Source of the DNA: Muricea muricata
Taxonomy: Eukaryota > Cnidaria > Anthozoa > Malacalcyonacea > Plexauridae
Direction of reading: 5' to 3'
DNA: 64,000 bases
Assembly: GCA_963855995.1 (NCBI GenBank)
Contig: OY979718.1
Coordinates: 40,731,559-40,795,558 of the forward strand
Shown here: positions 24,968-37,029 of the stretch, one piece after another
Numbering within the stretch: position 1 is the stretch's first letter
How the letters are laid out: each line of letters opens with the position of its first letter
Position numbers and translations under genes: made by a program
Notes under the pieces: model-generated
What the model saw: only the letters and a program-made list of their open reading frames with translations
Databases searched by the model: none
Told to the model about the DNA's origin: nothing

Positions 24968-27900
24968 TCATACGCGGGAAAATGATTCGATCAATTCCTG
25001 TATGTCCTGATCCGATGGCCAGGAAGAATCAGGATCAGATAAGTCCGTTGCCATCTCGGCAGACGACATATTTCTTATGTTGAACAACAGGTTTATTGCC
25101 TCCCAATCCATACCAGCAACTTTTTCAATATATCTTGCTTCATCTGAATGCTTTAACGCTTCATCTTCCTGTCCAAGGCCTTTACAAGCCGCACTTAAAC
25201 GATTGAGAAGAGCAACAGAATTTCTAAATGTATTTCCGTTTGGAGGAATTCTTCTTTCCGTGTTAATAGCCTTGGTATAATATTTTTTAGCCTCACCGAA
25301 GTTCTCCATCAGCTCTGCAGTATAGGCCAAATTGAAGCAGTTCGCCACCACGGTATCACTGTTGTCATTTTCTCCTAAAATTGCCGATTTCATGTCCAGA
25401 GCGTTCTTCAAGCACTGGAAAGCTTCAGCCAAATCTTCAAGCTCGACATAAACTGTCCCCATGTTATGAAGTATATCAGAAGTTCGAAGATGTATGTGAC
25501 CTGGTCCTAGCATCTCGTCCATCGCCTTTTTTGCTTCCAACAAATATGGCAGTGAATCCTTCCACTTTTCAGCATCTCTCAAAACCGCTCCCAGGGTATT
25601 CAACACCTCAGCGAGTTCGATAGTAGACTTTCCATCGCAGATACTTCTCGCCTGCTTCACAGCGCTTTCTAAGACTTCCTTAGCTTCATTTAATCGATTC
25701 CTTTTGGCGAGAGACGAACCCAAATTCTTGAGTACATCTGTTTTATCTGCAAGTAAGACATCGAGAGAAGTAGCTCACTAGCGTTTTCTGAAATTCATAA
25801 AAAAGATTGGGCCGACCCGTCTCTAACTATATTGGTGCGAGAAATTTGGGAACAAAATAAAACGTAGAGTTCCCAAATTTACCTCACATTACCATTGTAG
25901 ACGACTTCGGCAGAAGTCTTCTTTTCAACTTTGGAATCGCGAATTATGATAATTTTCCATTTTTTCATAAATGTCATGGAAACGGAACGAGGAAATGAAT
26001 AATGAATTTCTACAGTAACTATATCAGCTGCACATGTATTTGTCATATAGTGACTCAGACAATTGTTTTACTTGAGATTGCGCATTAAAAGGATTACTCT
26101 GGGCCCTTCAAAAGCGAGGAGAGAGTCTGTGAAAAGATTAGAATGCTGTAGCTCCCTAGACTTGGATTAAATCCGAGTGGAAATCCGTTGGAATAATGAA
26201 TGGAGCGAAGCCCTAGGTGCAGGTACATTTTTTGAAGTACATTTTCAAGTTTAAAAACAGGCTACTGGATTAACATTGCTGAAATATGTGAGCTGCTTTG
26301 TCCTCGTCTGACTGAATCGTGACTGAACAATGGAGACTGACTTTGGCAACTGCGATACAGGACAGAAACTTTCATTGATTGAAAAAATTCAATAATTCTT
26401 TTTAATGTCTAATCTGGTTTTTCAGATAAACTCCCAAGCTGTGTATCATTGTGCTGCATTTGAGCGAAATGTGGAAAACCACAAGCAAAATGCTTGCTAA
26501 AAAACACAATTATAACAATTTCGAGGAATCCCAAAATGCTCGGTAAATTTATTCTGCTGAAGTTGTCACTTGTCTGAAATAAGCGACTCCTTGTTAACAG
26601 ATGAAAGATCAGGCTAAAAATTGATACCTAAATAGAGGAGTAGAAGTTTGTTTTGTCTGAGTTATAAAGCAGCAAAACTGAATAGCGTTTTTTTAATACA
26701 GCCTGTAGAGGATTCGCTTCAGGGACAATTGGTAAGCAGGTAGTTGATATTATGCCACATATCGAGTAAAAACGCCGCAACATTTGAGCTATTTGGATTC
26801 TATAAAACATACCTAATTTTAGTTCTATATACCTCGGTGTGGACTGTCGCCATGCACACTTCGATATGTATCCAAACTTCGCTTGAACATACACTCAGCT
26901 TTTTCACCCAGACTAAGACGATCATAGACAACGCCTGCAGCATTGCAAATCTGAGCCCATCCAATACTGACATTGTGTTCACCAAGCGCCTTTCGACCAT
27001 CTTGTAATGCTAGATCAATATGTTCCAGTGAGTGTTCGACGTCCTCGAGTCTACTGTACAACCAGGCCATGTTAAGATTAAGCTGAATTGCATCACCAAC
27101 AGGAACGTTGGGTAACGCCTTTTGGATTACTTGTACTTCTTTAAATGTCACGAGAGCTACACCTGTATCACCGTGGATATTGTAGACATAGCCAAGATTC
27201 TGCTTTAAAATAACAAGAATAAGTGTGAGGGTTTCTTTGCCGAAAATTTCATGATACTTACTGATCGCTTCTTTCAACATAGTTATGGCAGCTTCGTAGT
27301 TTCCCGCATCAGTTTGTTTATTTGCTAAAGCATTAAGACACTCGACAACGCCCAATTTTGATACATCTCTATCCTGGCCATTGGCATTGCGATTGACTTG
27401 CAACGCGTTTTCATAGCATTCAACGCTCCTCTCAACTTCCCCTAGCTCGCACTGAACAGCGCCTTGACCCACAAGACTTTTAGCGTACTCTGGACTATCT
27501 TCGGGCTCTGACTTAAGCCACTCTAGCGCTTTAGCAAAATTTTGCAGCCGATAATAAAGATACCCGACCGACACGGCATTCGGGAATGTTGCAGACATGT
27601 TTTGAAATACACTCATATCGATTTGGTCTTCTCGAAAGTACTTCACACAAAAATCAAAGCAGCGGTCGCCAATGTAATCACTAGTGCTAAGCAAACGTAT
27701 CACAACATCTTCACCGAAATCACGGAAGGGGTCGACATCAGCATTATTAGAAACAGGAGAGAATAGTTCGTTCTGACCATTATGAGCAAAGTAGGTTTTC
27801 AACCGTATTTCATTCGCAATTGATAAGCACACTTTAAAGCTGGTACTTGCGGCCTCGCTAATAATTCCCACTGTTTGCAGCTCCGATATTACCTGCCAGG

Positions 27901-30900
27901 GGAAGGGGCATCTGATGCCAAATATCTGCCCCAGATTTGAAAGAAGTAGCGAGATAAAACGGTAGAATTGCTTTTTAGCATCTAAAAGGCCACCCAAATT
28001 AAACTGCCCTCCTTGACAGGACGCCCAAGGGTTATACATATGAATGTCGTACAGCATTTGTTCAATTCCTCGCATGAAGCCAACTGTTTGAGTGGACCTT
28101 CCAGGTTTTCTCGTTGATTTTGCATTTAATTTTTCAGCCGTGTGTTCATTGTATTCGTCAAGTAAAGACTCTTCTCCATAAAGTAAAGCGGCTCTTGACA
28201 TGATATCAGGTAAATGGTGACAACAATTAGGATTATTTTTACAAGGGAAATGAAGAAGCCTTTACCTGTATGTGTGATAGAAATTCACATTGATTTAAAC
28301 AAAACTTTTGCCTCGATTTTCTCGGCTTAAACAATATCTATAAATTCAAAATATTTTCGTAAACAAATTGATTTACAAGAAGGGTATAAAATAGGTCGCT
28401 TTTAAAGCATTTAAAATACTCGCAGTTTGTGCGTTATCAGATATAAAGCACTCCTGTTCGTGTTTTAAATATCCCTTAATGAATCTCTGTACGCAAGTTA
28501 CCACAATCTTTTAGAGAACCCAATAGGTGTCGTTAAGTGGCCCAGCAAAAGTAAAGTACTTCTCTTTCATTTCATTTTACAGCAAAACTAAGATCATAGT
28601 TATTACGGCCAACTAAATTGCCTCGCATGCGAAAAGAGCTAAAATTAAAGTTTGATACATTACACTAAAGTATTAATTGAATATTCACAGAGATATCGAA
28701 AGTTTTGAGAACGCTTAAAATTTGCAAAAAAATAACCTCTTGGGATCTCAGTAATCCCCAGATTATTGCGCATTTATTTGATGTAAACAAAAAAATCAAG
28801 AGCAATTTTCATGGAATTCCTGTACGTTGCTGATATTTCTGATAACAAAAATTCTGAACATAAATTATGACAAACAACCAAAAAAGAATGTAATTATCGC
28901 AAAGCTTTTGTTTAAATAGCTGTATGTGTAAGCTTTTCAAAGCTCCGCCCAAGGCAGTAGAAAAATTTTAAATCGGGGGAAAGGGGGGGGGGGAAGTTCC
29001 AAGATATCTCGACCTTTCAAAAACGACCATTTAACATTTTCGACTGTTAATTCTGCCTTATAGCCTAAACAAGGAGCCCCAATTTAGTTATGTATGTAAC
29101 ACCCCTGCCTCACCCCCGTTGAGCGCCTAACCCGAATCAATAGTAATTTCATTGGGCCTATGAATAATATCTTAAGGAACTACCTTAACTCTCCTGCATA
29201 GCGCTACCAGCTGTTTCATAGTGATCACCACAGCTTCGCATTTTTCATGCGTCATTAAAGAAAGCGTTCCATGTTGTCTTACCTAAATGATAACCTTCTT
29301 TAACAGCGACTTCTTCTTCCTGGAATTTGGCCATTTCTTCTGGTGTTCTGATTAATTCTAATGCGGGTTTATTTTTAGTTTTTCTCCTTCCTAACGGGGT
29401 TTTAGACGCCCATGGCATTGCTCCGTCAAACGAAATCCCATGAGGCGTTTCCGAGTCATAGAACCAACTGTTATTGTGCTCAGATTGAAAGTTGTTCAGC
29501 TCTTCAATTCCTAGAGCGGGCAAAATAGTCTCACCAAGATTAAGAACTTTGAAATGTAGAAAGTGAGTCAATTCTCGGAAGTAGCTAATCTTATCTCCAA
29601 CTGTTGGATCCGAATACAGAATGGCAAATTCCAAGTCTGAATAGGGAGTTGCTTCCATTCGCGCCACTGAACCAAGGGCAATAATTGCATAGTCGCACGG
29701 TGCTTTGCCAAGTCTACTCTCGCATTCCGTGGCCAACATTGACACAAGCCTGATGTACATATCTTGAATATCTCGAAAAACTTCACACATCTTTTCAGCA
29801 TGGATCTTAAAAATAGAATTCATATGTTAACAAGCACTACTACCATGATCTTAATTCTTTAATAGCAAGGATTAATTAAAGAGCAGGCATTGCATGGCAT
29901 TTTCTTCAATATGATTTGTAAACCACTGGGAATAGAATATCTATAGCAAAATGTAGAACTCAAGATTACGTGGTTGCTTGACAAAAATTTAGCCTGCCTG
30001 CATTCCTCAAGAAAAGTCGGACATATTTCTGAATTGCCTATATACAAACAAATATAAATTAATTATGGCTACGAATATGTGCAAGCCATGTCCTAATGGC
30101 AGAACGCATTTATTTTAAGCACATAGGGGGAGGACCTTGGAAAATCCAAGGAAGGGGTGGGGGTTAAAGTACAAAAATCCAGGGGTAGGTTATAAAAAAA
30201 CCTTGGTAATCCAAAGGGACGGGGGTGATCCAGGGGAGGATCTATGAAATCATCGAAATTCCTCGAAAATTCTAAGGGGAGGTTTAGTAAATTAGATCAA
30301 TTCCAAAGGATAATTCTAAGAAACAGGTTCTCCCCCCCCCCCCCTCCATGTGTGAAAAAAAATATTCTGACTATGCCAATGTAATAAGGGTGCGTGCAAA
30401 CAGTGTTAACGCCAGCTCGATGGTTCACTCCAGTGAAAACACAGCTCAAGTTTTTGAGAACTGCATCAAGTTATCTTAATTGATCGACTGACCTCAAGAA
30501 TCACAGTACCTCATAATTTCTATATATCAACTTTTTCTTCGGAGTTAACACGAGAATCAATTTCATTCAGGCGCTCTTTAAAGATACCTCTCTCCCGAGC
30601 AAGCCAGTCCTTATGCGAAACAATTTCATTTTGAATTTCGTCGAGACTAAATTCATAGTCGCCTTTATTTCCACGAACTGTTCGTAAATATTCGCGATAA
30701 GTCTCACCTATTTTTTTTTCGTCAATTTCATGCTTCGTATTTGTGGACCTGACAAGAGCCGCGTTATAAAGAGCGCTGGCCTTTGTGAAATCAGCGCCAT
30801 TTGCAGTCGTCTTGGCCTTTTTCAGGTAACATTCCCCTAATTTGAAAAGAGCGGGCATTTGTTTCGCGGAATCTTGCCCAGCCTCTTTCAGTTCCTTCAC

Positions 30901-30930
30901 GGCTAGCGAAACATTGGTTTTTTTGTCCAT
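24968..30930 (-). CDS. Four-exon nucleotidyltransferase-like / TPR-repeat protein (copy I, intact)
   Basis: Predicted exons on the minus strand: about 30,930-30,550, 29,805-29,283, 28,191-26,833 and 25,746-24,968. They total 3,042 bp, a multiple of three (about 1,013 residues). Exon 2 follows TTTTTAAG and ends TTTAG|GTAAGA. Exon 3 ends GAG|GTATAT and exon 4 follows TTGCAG. The first donor (CGT|GTTAAC) and third acceptor are weaker. Residues about 1-127 are TPR-like. Residues 128-300 hold a nucleotidyltransferase-type signature, GSVARMEATPYSDLEF (G172, S173, E178, S183, D184, E186), resembling DUF294/GlnD-type folds. Residues from about 300 carry ten or more TPR-like helical pairs. A nucleotide-transfer or signalling role with TPR-mediated binding is inference; enzymatic activity is unproven. 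It has a pseudogene paralog at 51,393-57,944. Confidence 0.82.
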
Positions 30931-31224
30931 CTTTGTTGTGTTGCACTGTACTTTTATACTTCTTGGAATCTTATTGTAGCGTAATATGAACTATATACTA
31001 TATAGTAACTTACTCCGGCTACCTTTTTATAGCATCCTTTTAGTAAAAATGAAACTGATGAATATTGAATGTAAGCAAGCTTTAGACTTAGTGAGACGAA
31101 AGTAGCAAAGAATATATCGAAACGAAGAACTACAACCGAGTAATATGAATGTAGTGGAACTCACTATTTAAAACGCTAAATGGCTTAACGCTCCAATATC
31201 TTGAAGAAATGTTTTCGTCCAGAA

Positions 31225-31592
31225 TTGAGGGACTCTGAGGGATTCAAATAAGAAGCTGTTCATCTCTAAGCCTAATACTGACTACCTCAAACGCTCATTC
31301 AGTTATAGTGGTGCGTCTCATTGGAACAGCTTGCCTGAACCTCTCAGATTATCACCATCTCTTACGTCTTTTAAGACTAATCTTGAACATTCATATTCAA
31401 ACAGATTTTCTGACTCCCACACGGCAACCAGGTAGAACAATACTTTAATTTGCATTTGCTATTTCTTTTTACCTACTTATTTACTTTACCTTACCTTATC
31501 TAATTATTTTCACTTTTTTCTTTGTTTGTAAATAGTTGATATTTTTATACTGATGGTTCCTTCCGTGTTTAAATAAAGTATGTACGTATGTA
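31225..31592 (+). pseudogene. LINE 3'-end fragment
   Basis: Plus-strand frame with FSYSGASHWNSLPEPLRLSP and a following stop at about 31,434 matches the C-terminus commonly seen in CR1/Jockey-like LINE proteins. Downstream is a short 3' tail ending in a TATGTACGTATGTAT-type repeat. The paralogous fragment in copy II is split by a MITE. Confidence 0.65.
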
Positions 31593-31937
31593 TCTTCGGC
31601 AGGCCTTTCCGTGTGGGCGGCTCGGTGCGGGGGTCGTTCGGTAGATTACAAGCATTGTTCGATATTTGTATGTGTACACAAGTTTCTTTTATTTTCATTT
31701 AATCCTAAATTTTATTTAATACATGTGATCCGAAATGGTTTAAATTTACATGGAAGAAGTCCATTGAACGTCATAAGCAGCCCCAGTCGGTATTGCTGAG
31801 AACGGGACATTATAGATCTTATATATTGCATTTTATCCATCGTTTGGTATTTTTATTTATATTATTATACATTGCAGTTATTCTGCTAGCAGATAACTGA
31901 GTTACCTGCATGTTGAGCCTACGATGCAGATTATTAC

Positions 31938-32769
31938 CATAGAGAGTATAAAAGAATAGAGGCGGCATCAGATGACGAATAGCGGGACAAATTGAACAAA
32001 TCTAATGGGTGCCCCGGAATTTAAGTCCCGGAGGTATACTGAAAACACACAGTTTTTGTCAATTTTTGCTTGTTTTATGACCATGATGCACACAGATATT
32101 GGCTATAATGAGAAATATTTGTTGTAGCTTTCCAGTTTTTGTAATTTTAGGTGCAGACAGCCAGATTTTTGTGTAAATATTGGAGTTTTTCAACCTTAGG
32201 TTCTCCCTAGCAACGCATAGCAACTAGTTTTTGACCGGGTTTTCGCAGCGAGGTTTCGTAAAATATCTGCTAAATTATCCCACGTCTGGACACAAATTGA
32301 ACTTATTTGCCTTCAAACAGTTATCAAAATTGTTTGAGGTGCAACAAGGTGTACAACCACAATACTGCGATGTCTATGATATCTAAACTTGAAGGACTTT
32401 TCTAGTGTGTTCATCTGATTTTTCGAATCCAAAAATTGCATTTTCGCTCACAAATACTCAATATTAAACATACCCAACTTTATCCAGTATTCAAAACACA
32501 AAATTTAAAACGTTCAAGGCAATCCCGCACTAATCTTTAACATCTTCGCCTTTGTTTTTACATAAAAAACTCTAAGTGCGAAAAAATCGGAAAAAAGTTT
32601 TTCTCGAGCTTTCTTGATTCTTGTTGTGAGAAGTCGATAACCAGCCAATAGGCGCACAACCATACATCCGGGTCTTAAATTTGGCCCCCATTAGCAAGCT
32701 TCAATTTGTCCCTTTCGTTTGACTGAATTTATCCTACGATGCCCCCTCTATTCTTTTAAAATCTCTATG
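31938..32769. mobile_element. 832-bp nonautonomous element with ~100-bp inverted ends
   Basis: Starts CATAGAGAGTATAAAAGAAT and ends with a matching inverted sequence (..TCTTTTAAAATCTCTATG). The similarity extends about 100 bp inward (GGGACAAATTGAA and CCCGGA(A/T)..TTAAG landmarks). It is flanked by the exact 9-bp duplication GATTATTAC (31,929-31,937 and 32,770-32,778). Copy II retains one GATTATTAC at 59,280-59,288 with no insertion, so this is a clean empty site. A 9-bp duplication is compatible with Mutator-like elements. The superfamily is not certain. Confidence 0.9.
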
Positions 32770-32900
32770 GATTATTACAGTATGCGGTAATCCCCGAGCC
32801 AACGGCGCGAAGTGCCGTTCCGGGCGTAAGCCCGGGGCGAGGGTTACTAATTTCGTATTAGCGGAGTTCAAAGTCGTTGCTCGTGGTAGTTAGGTAGTAA

Positions 32901-33279
32901 CATAGATATAGTAGACCTAGATTGCTGACGTATACCTAGCGCGCGTGCGTGACCCCCAATAGAAGAATCCAAGATGGCGTCGCAACCGGGCAAAAAAACT
33001 AGGAATAGTGTTACGAAAAACAGGTTTTTGGGCTTTTTTGATCGTTTAACTGCTGCGAATCACGTTCAACTGGACTTTTTTGAAAATAAGTCACTATTGC
33101 GGAGGTTTTGAACCTGAAATGAGACGAGTGGGCTAGATTCTTACAAAATTATCGTTCGCTGAGGATTCCAAGGAGTGGACGTTTTGACGGTTCCGTTAGT
33201 TTGCGTGGATTATCGCACTTTTAACATCTCGAATCACGATCGATCGCGTATATTTAGGAAACGATGTTTATCATCTATG
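32901..33279 (+). repeat. Outer left terminal inverted repeat of the 5.6-kb element
   Basis: Pairs with 38,112-38,486. Substitutions are frequent and small indels few. Holds an ATG frame of 45 codons (starting MASQPGKKTRNSVTKNRF, about 32,973-33,110) that is also open in the right arm. Confidence 0.88.
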
Positions 33280-34236
33280 TTTTAATTGTGAAAAGGAAAG
33301 CGTTTGCCGAATTTTATGAAAAAATATCGTGGGTTAATTTCCTCAGTATCAGCAGCTATACGCCGGCTATGACTGCACATCCACCTCCACCTGGAAGGTA
33401 GAATTTTGTTTGTTTGTTCATTATGGTTTTTATGAGTTTATGGGAAATGATTGTTTGTGTAGAATCTGCTGACAAAGTAGCACAAATGTAAAAACAAATG
33501 ATTTGAATAAGTATGAAAGAAACCCATGTTTCCAATTGGTTTCTATTGATTTATGATTATTGATATCAATACATATAATTTGTGTAAATCTGAGAAGCTA
33601 AGCATAGTTTTAGAGACTCATGATATTATTAAGGTGTACGTGAACATGCATGGGGCTTGATAACATGCATGAATCAAATTAACATTTAATATACTTGAAG
33701 CAAAGATCTGTTAAAATGTTAAATGACCAGGTTTTGTGTCATCAAAACTCAGAAAGTGTCTGGTATTATAAATTATAGATGTACACCTTAATAAAGTTCA
33801 AAATACATATTGCTGGTTGCCAATGTGCTTCTGATTTTGCTCAAAATCAATTACAATATTGAAATCTGCACATGAAAATCTCACCATTTGTCAACAAGCT
33901 GTGCCTGTGACAAATGTGTTGCAAAGATGAAAACAAGTTGTGAAATGCTGTAATTTTTTAAAGCTCCTGTAAGCTTGTTAACAAGACATTTATAAATGCT
34001 TGTAAATGTGTGGGAATGTAAACACACTTTTTGCAAAACAGTTAATTATAAAATCAGATATTCTTTAGGATTGCTACAGAGATAATTAAGCAATATAACT
34101 TGCTACAGAGATAATTGAGTAATATTGACTTCTGCCTATAGGTATCAATTTTCATTTGTAATAAATATGACATCTCTGCAAGCCCAAAGCAGAACTCTGC
34201 ATGTCCATTATTAGCTTATCCCAACTTAAAGTCAAT
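33280..34236. other. Single-copy left shoulder of the 5.6-kb element
   Basis: No equivalent-length partner on the right side. Contains an ATG frame at about 33,264-33,404 that reaches a GGAAG|GTAGAA splice-donor-like site, and a small inverted pair (ATTAAGGTGTAC near 33,629 and GTACACCTTAAT near 33,781). May be a remnant of an autonomous ancestor. No domain recognised. Confidence 0.4.
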
Positions 34237-35127
34237 CATGCTATATGGAAAGCCATAGCTGTCTTAAGTGATAAAACGTCATTTCATTAGGTGCTTTATA
34301 CATTATATACGGTGCTTTAAACATGACATGCGGTGCTTTGAGTATTATATGCGGTGCTTTAAACATTATATGCGGTGCTTTGAGCATTATATGCGGTGCT
34401 TTAAGCATTATATGCGGTGCTTTAATCATTATATGCGGTGCTTTAAACATTATATGCGGTGCTTTAAACATTATATGCGGTGCTTTAAACATTATATGCG
34501 GTGCTTTAAACATTATATGCGGTGCTTCGAGCATTATATGCGGTGCTTTAAACATTATATGCGGTGCTTCGAACATTATATGCGGTGCTTTGAACATTAT
34601 ATGCTGTGCTTTGAGCATTATACGCAGTGCTTTCATCATTATACGCAGGTATTTCATCATTATACGCGGTGCTTTCATCATTATATGCGGTGCTTTCATC
34701 ATTATACGCGGTGATTTCACCTTTGTACGCGGTGCTTTCATCATTATATGCGGTGCTTTCACCTTTATACGCAGTGCTTTGAACATTATACGCGGTGGTT
34801 CCAGCGTCATTATACTCAGTGAGCCAGTACCTTTGGTCAGCGTTGTGGAATGTTACACGATTCTGCTATACGTCATGTCATCAAGAATATCTAAACACTC
34901 ATCGAATATTCATAGGGCGATCACGTGTCATTTCCTGCTTGGAAATTCACAAGTTGAGCGCAGTTATAAAACGGTAAAATATATAAGACTTTTCTGGCGT
35001 TTTAAATCGAAAGTAAACCCAGGGGGTTTGAAATATGGAACAAATACTGCAATCTTTAAATTTGGGGACTTTGCGTGGCCGATTTGAAGCACAGCGAATA
35101 GAACCGCAGGCAGTTTTAAATTTAATG
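34237..35127 (+). repeat. Inner left arm of the nested palindrome
   Basis: Reverse complement of 36,938-37,906 at near identity. Comprises a 60-bp leader (ATGGAAAGCCATAGCTGTCT), a 21-bp minisatellite and a unique 330-bp section. The 60-codon frames in the unique section (34,795-34,977 and 37,269-37,087) differ by only one residue. Confidence 0.95.
34300..34800 (+). repeat. 21-bp minisatellite, left array
   Basis: Consensus TGCGGTGCTTTAAACATTAT plus A, about two dozen units, with variants (GAGC or TCATC replacing AAAC) clustered toward the inner end. Because 21 is a multiple of three, every frame on both strands stays open and produces spurious proteins. Confidence 0.95.
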
Positions 35128-35166
35128 GGAAAAAAATTGAAAAAAAATTTGGGAAAAAAAATTTGA
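35035..35166 (+). CDS. Short SAM-like protein start in the left inner arm (truncated)
   Basis: A 43-codon ATG frame begins MEQILQSLNLGTLRGRFEAQ and continues RIEPQAVLNLM before running into the A-rich centre and a stop. The pattern (short amphipathic helix, xLxLxxLxxxF, xIxPxxVLxLM) resembles the first half of a SAM domain. TATAAAA and ATATATAAG lie about 50-70 bp upstream and could serve as a promoter. The identical start occurs on the opposite arm. It is probably the 5' end of an ancestral transposon gene captured in the palindrome. Function is unproven, and truncation makes a working protein unlikely. Confidence 0.4.
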   Translation: MEQILQSLNLGTLRGRFEAQRIEPQAVLNLMGKKLKKNLGKKI

Positions 35167-36937
35167 AAAAAATTCGGGAAAAAATTTTGAAAAAAAATTT
35201 GGGAAAAAATTTTGAAAAAAGTTAGGGAAAAAAGTTTGAAAAAAAATTCTGGAAAAAATTTTGACAAAAAACTTTGACAAAAAATTCTGAAAAAAAAATT
35301 TGGGAAAAAATCTTGCAAAAAAATTCTGGAAAAAATTTTGAAAAAAAATTGGGAAATCATGAATAATTCATGAATATTTCATGAATAATTCATGAATTTT
35401 TCAGGAAAAAATCTTGAAAAAAATTCCGGAAAGAATTTTGAAAAAGAAATTGGGAAAAAATTTTTTTGTCAAAACTTTTTCCTAATTTTTTTTCAAATTT
35501 TTTTCCCAAATTTTTTTTCAGAATTTTTTCCCAAATTTTTTTTTCAAATTTTTTTCCCAAACTTTTTTTCAAAATTTTTTCCCAAATTTTTTTAGAATTC
35601 TTTTTCCAAATTTTTTTTTCAGAATTTTTTTCCAAATTTTTTTTCGAAATTTTTTCCCAAAATTTTTTCCCAAATTTTTTTGGAAAATTTTAAAAAAAAT
35701 TTGGGAAAAAAATTTTGAAAAAAAAATTTGGGAAAAAATTCTGAAAAAAATTTGGGAAATCATGAATAATTCATGAATATCATGAATAATTCATGAAATT
35801 CATGAATAATTCATGATGATTCATGAATAATTCATGAATTTTCCAGGAAAAAATCTTGAAAAAAAATTCAGGAAAAAATTTTGAAAAAGAAATTGGGAAA
35901 AAAAATTTTGTCAAAATTAAACTTTTTCCTAATTTTTTTCAAAATTTTTTCCTGAAAAATTCATGAATTATTCATGATCATGAATTATTCATGATTTCAT
36001 GAATTATTCATGATTATTCATGAATTATTCATGAATTTCCCAAAATTTTTTTCAAAATTCTTTCCAGAATTTTTTTTCAAGATTTTTTCCCAAATTTTTT
36101 TCAGAATTTTTTGTCAAAGTTTTTTGTCAAAATTTTTTCCCGAATTTTTTTCAAATTTTTTTCCCAAACTTTTTTCAAAATTTTTTCCCAAATTTTTTAT
36201 TCAAAATTTTCCCCAATATTTTTCATGAATTATCATGAATTATTCATGAAATATTCATGAATTATTCATGAATTTCCCAAATTTTTTTTCAAAATTTTTT
36301 CCAGAATTTTTTTTCAAGATTTTTTCCAAAATTTTTTTCCCAAATTTTTTTCAAAATTTTTTCCCAAATTTTTTATTCAAAATTTTCCCCAATATTTTTC
36401 ATGAATTATCATGAATTATTCATGAAATATTCATGAATTTCCCAAATTTTTTTTCAAAATTTTTCCAGAATTTTTTTTCAAGATTTTTTCCCAAATTTTT
36501 TTCAGAATTTTTTGTCAAAATTTTTTCCCGAATTTTTTTTCAAATTTTTTTCCCAAACTTTTTTCAAAATTTTTTCCCAAATTTGTTGTTCAAAATTTTC
36601 CCCAATATTTTTGTCAATTTTTTTTCAGAATTTTTTCCCAATTTTTTTTTTTAGAATTTTTTCCCACATTTTTTTTTCAAAATTTTTTCCCAAATTTTTT
36701 TGTTCAAAATTTTCCCCAATATTTTTCATAAATTATCATGAATTATTCATGAATATTCATGAATTATTCATGAGTTTCCCAAATTTTTTTTCAAAATTTT
36801 TTCCAGAATTTTTTTTCAAGATTTTTTCCCAAATTTTTTTCAGAATTTTTTGCCAAAATTTTTTCCCGAATTTTTTTTCAAATTTTTTTCCCAAATTTTT
36901 TTTCAAAATTTTTTCCCAAAATTTTTCAAAATTTCGC
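35128..36937. repeat. Low-complexity quasi-palindromic centre
   Basis: Left part is built from GGGAAAAAATTTTGAAAAAA-type units, right part from their complements (TTTTTTCAAAATTTTTTCCC), separated and punctuated by ATGAATAATTCATGAA repeats, themselves palindromic. Changes of strand sense occur several times (about 35,465, 35,690 and 35,940). All long open frames here are Lys/Asn- or Phe-rich artefacts. Confidence 0.9.
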
Positions 36938-37029
36938 ATTAAATTTAAAACTGCCTGCGGTTCTATTCGCTGTGCTTCAAATCGGCCACGCAAAGTCCCC
37001 AAATTTAAAGATTGCAGTATTTGTTCCAT
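36757..37029 (-). CDS. Mirror copy of the SAM-like protein start (right inner arm)
   Basis: The minus-strand frame starts MEQILQSLNLGTLRGRFEAQ at 37,029, identical to the left arm, and continues 90 codons because the A-rich centre happens to stay open (Lys-rich tail, LGKKFEKK-type repeats). Only the first 31 residues are plausibly meaningful. The rest is low-complexity translation. A TATA-like sequence sits upstream, as on the left arm. Confidence 0.35.
   Translation of the reverse strand: MEQILQSLNLGTLRGRFEAQRIEPQAVLNLMRNFEKFWEKILKKNLGKKFEKKFGKKFWQKILKKIWEKILKKNSGKNFEKKFGKLMNNS

Larger units (their letters stand above)
24015..32790. repeat. Segmental duplication, copy I
   Basis: Left edge near CAAACGGACCGGATACACTA-type sequence (24,017 onward, matching 50,411 onward with CAAACGGACCGGATACACTA). 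Right edge at GATTATTACAGTATGCGGTA, just after the 832-bp insertion. The whole spliced gene, its introns and its flanks recur at 50,410-59,295. Copy-specific insertions and small indels separate the two. Confidence 0.9.

Noticed and set aside
26628-27007. Alternative frames on both strands around 26.7-27.0 kb
   Set aside because: They lie across exon 3 of the NTase-TPR gene and the adjoining intron; the spliced minus-strand frame explains the coding signal.
34300-34800. Regular short repeats considered as a CRISPR array
   Set aside because: Units are contiguous with no unique spacers, and the sequence is eukaryotic.
34241-34810. 189-codon and similar frames with MFKAPHI or CGALNII repeats, and their mirror copies at 37.3-37.9 kb
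   Set aside because: The 21-bp unit is a multiple of three, so all frames remain open; no domain or start context supports a gene.
34947-36654. Phe/Lys/Asn-rich frames in the palindrome centre
   Set aside because: Produced by A/T-rich motif repeats on either strand; no real protein features.
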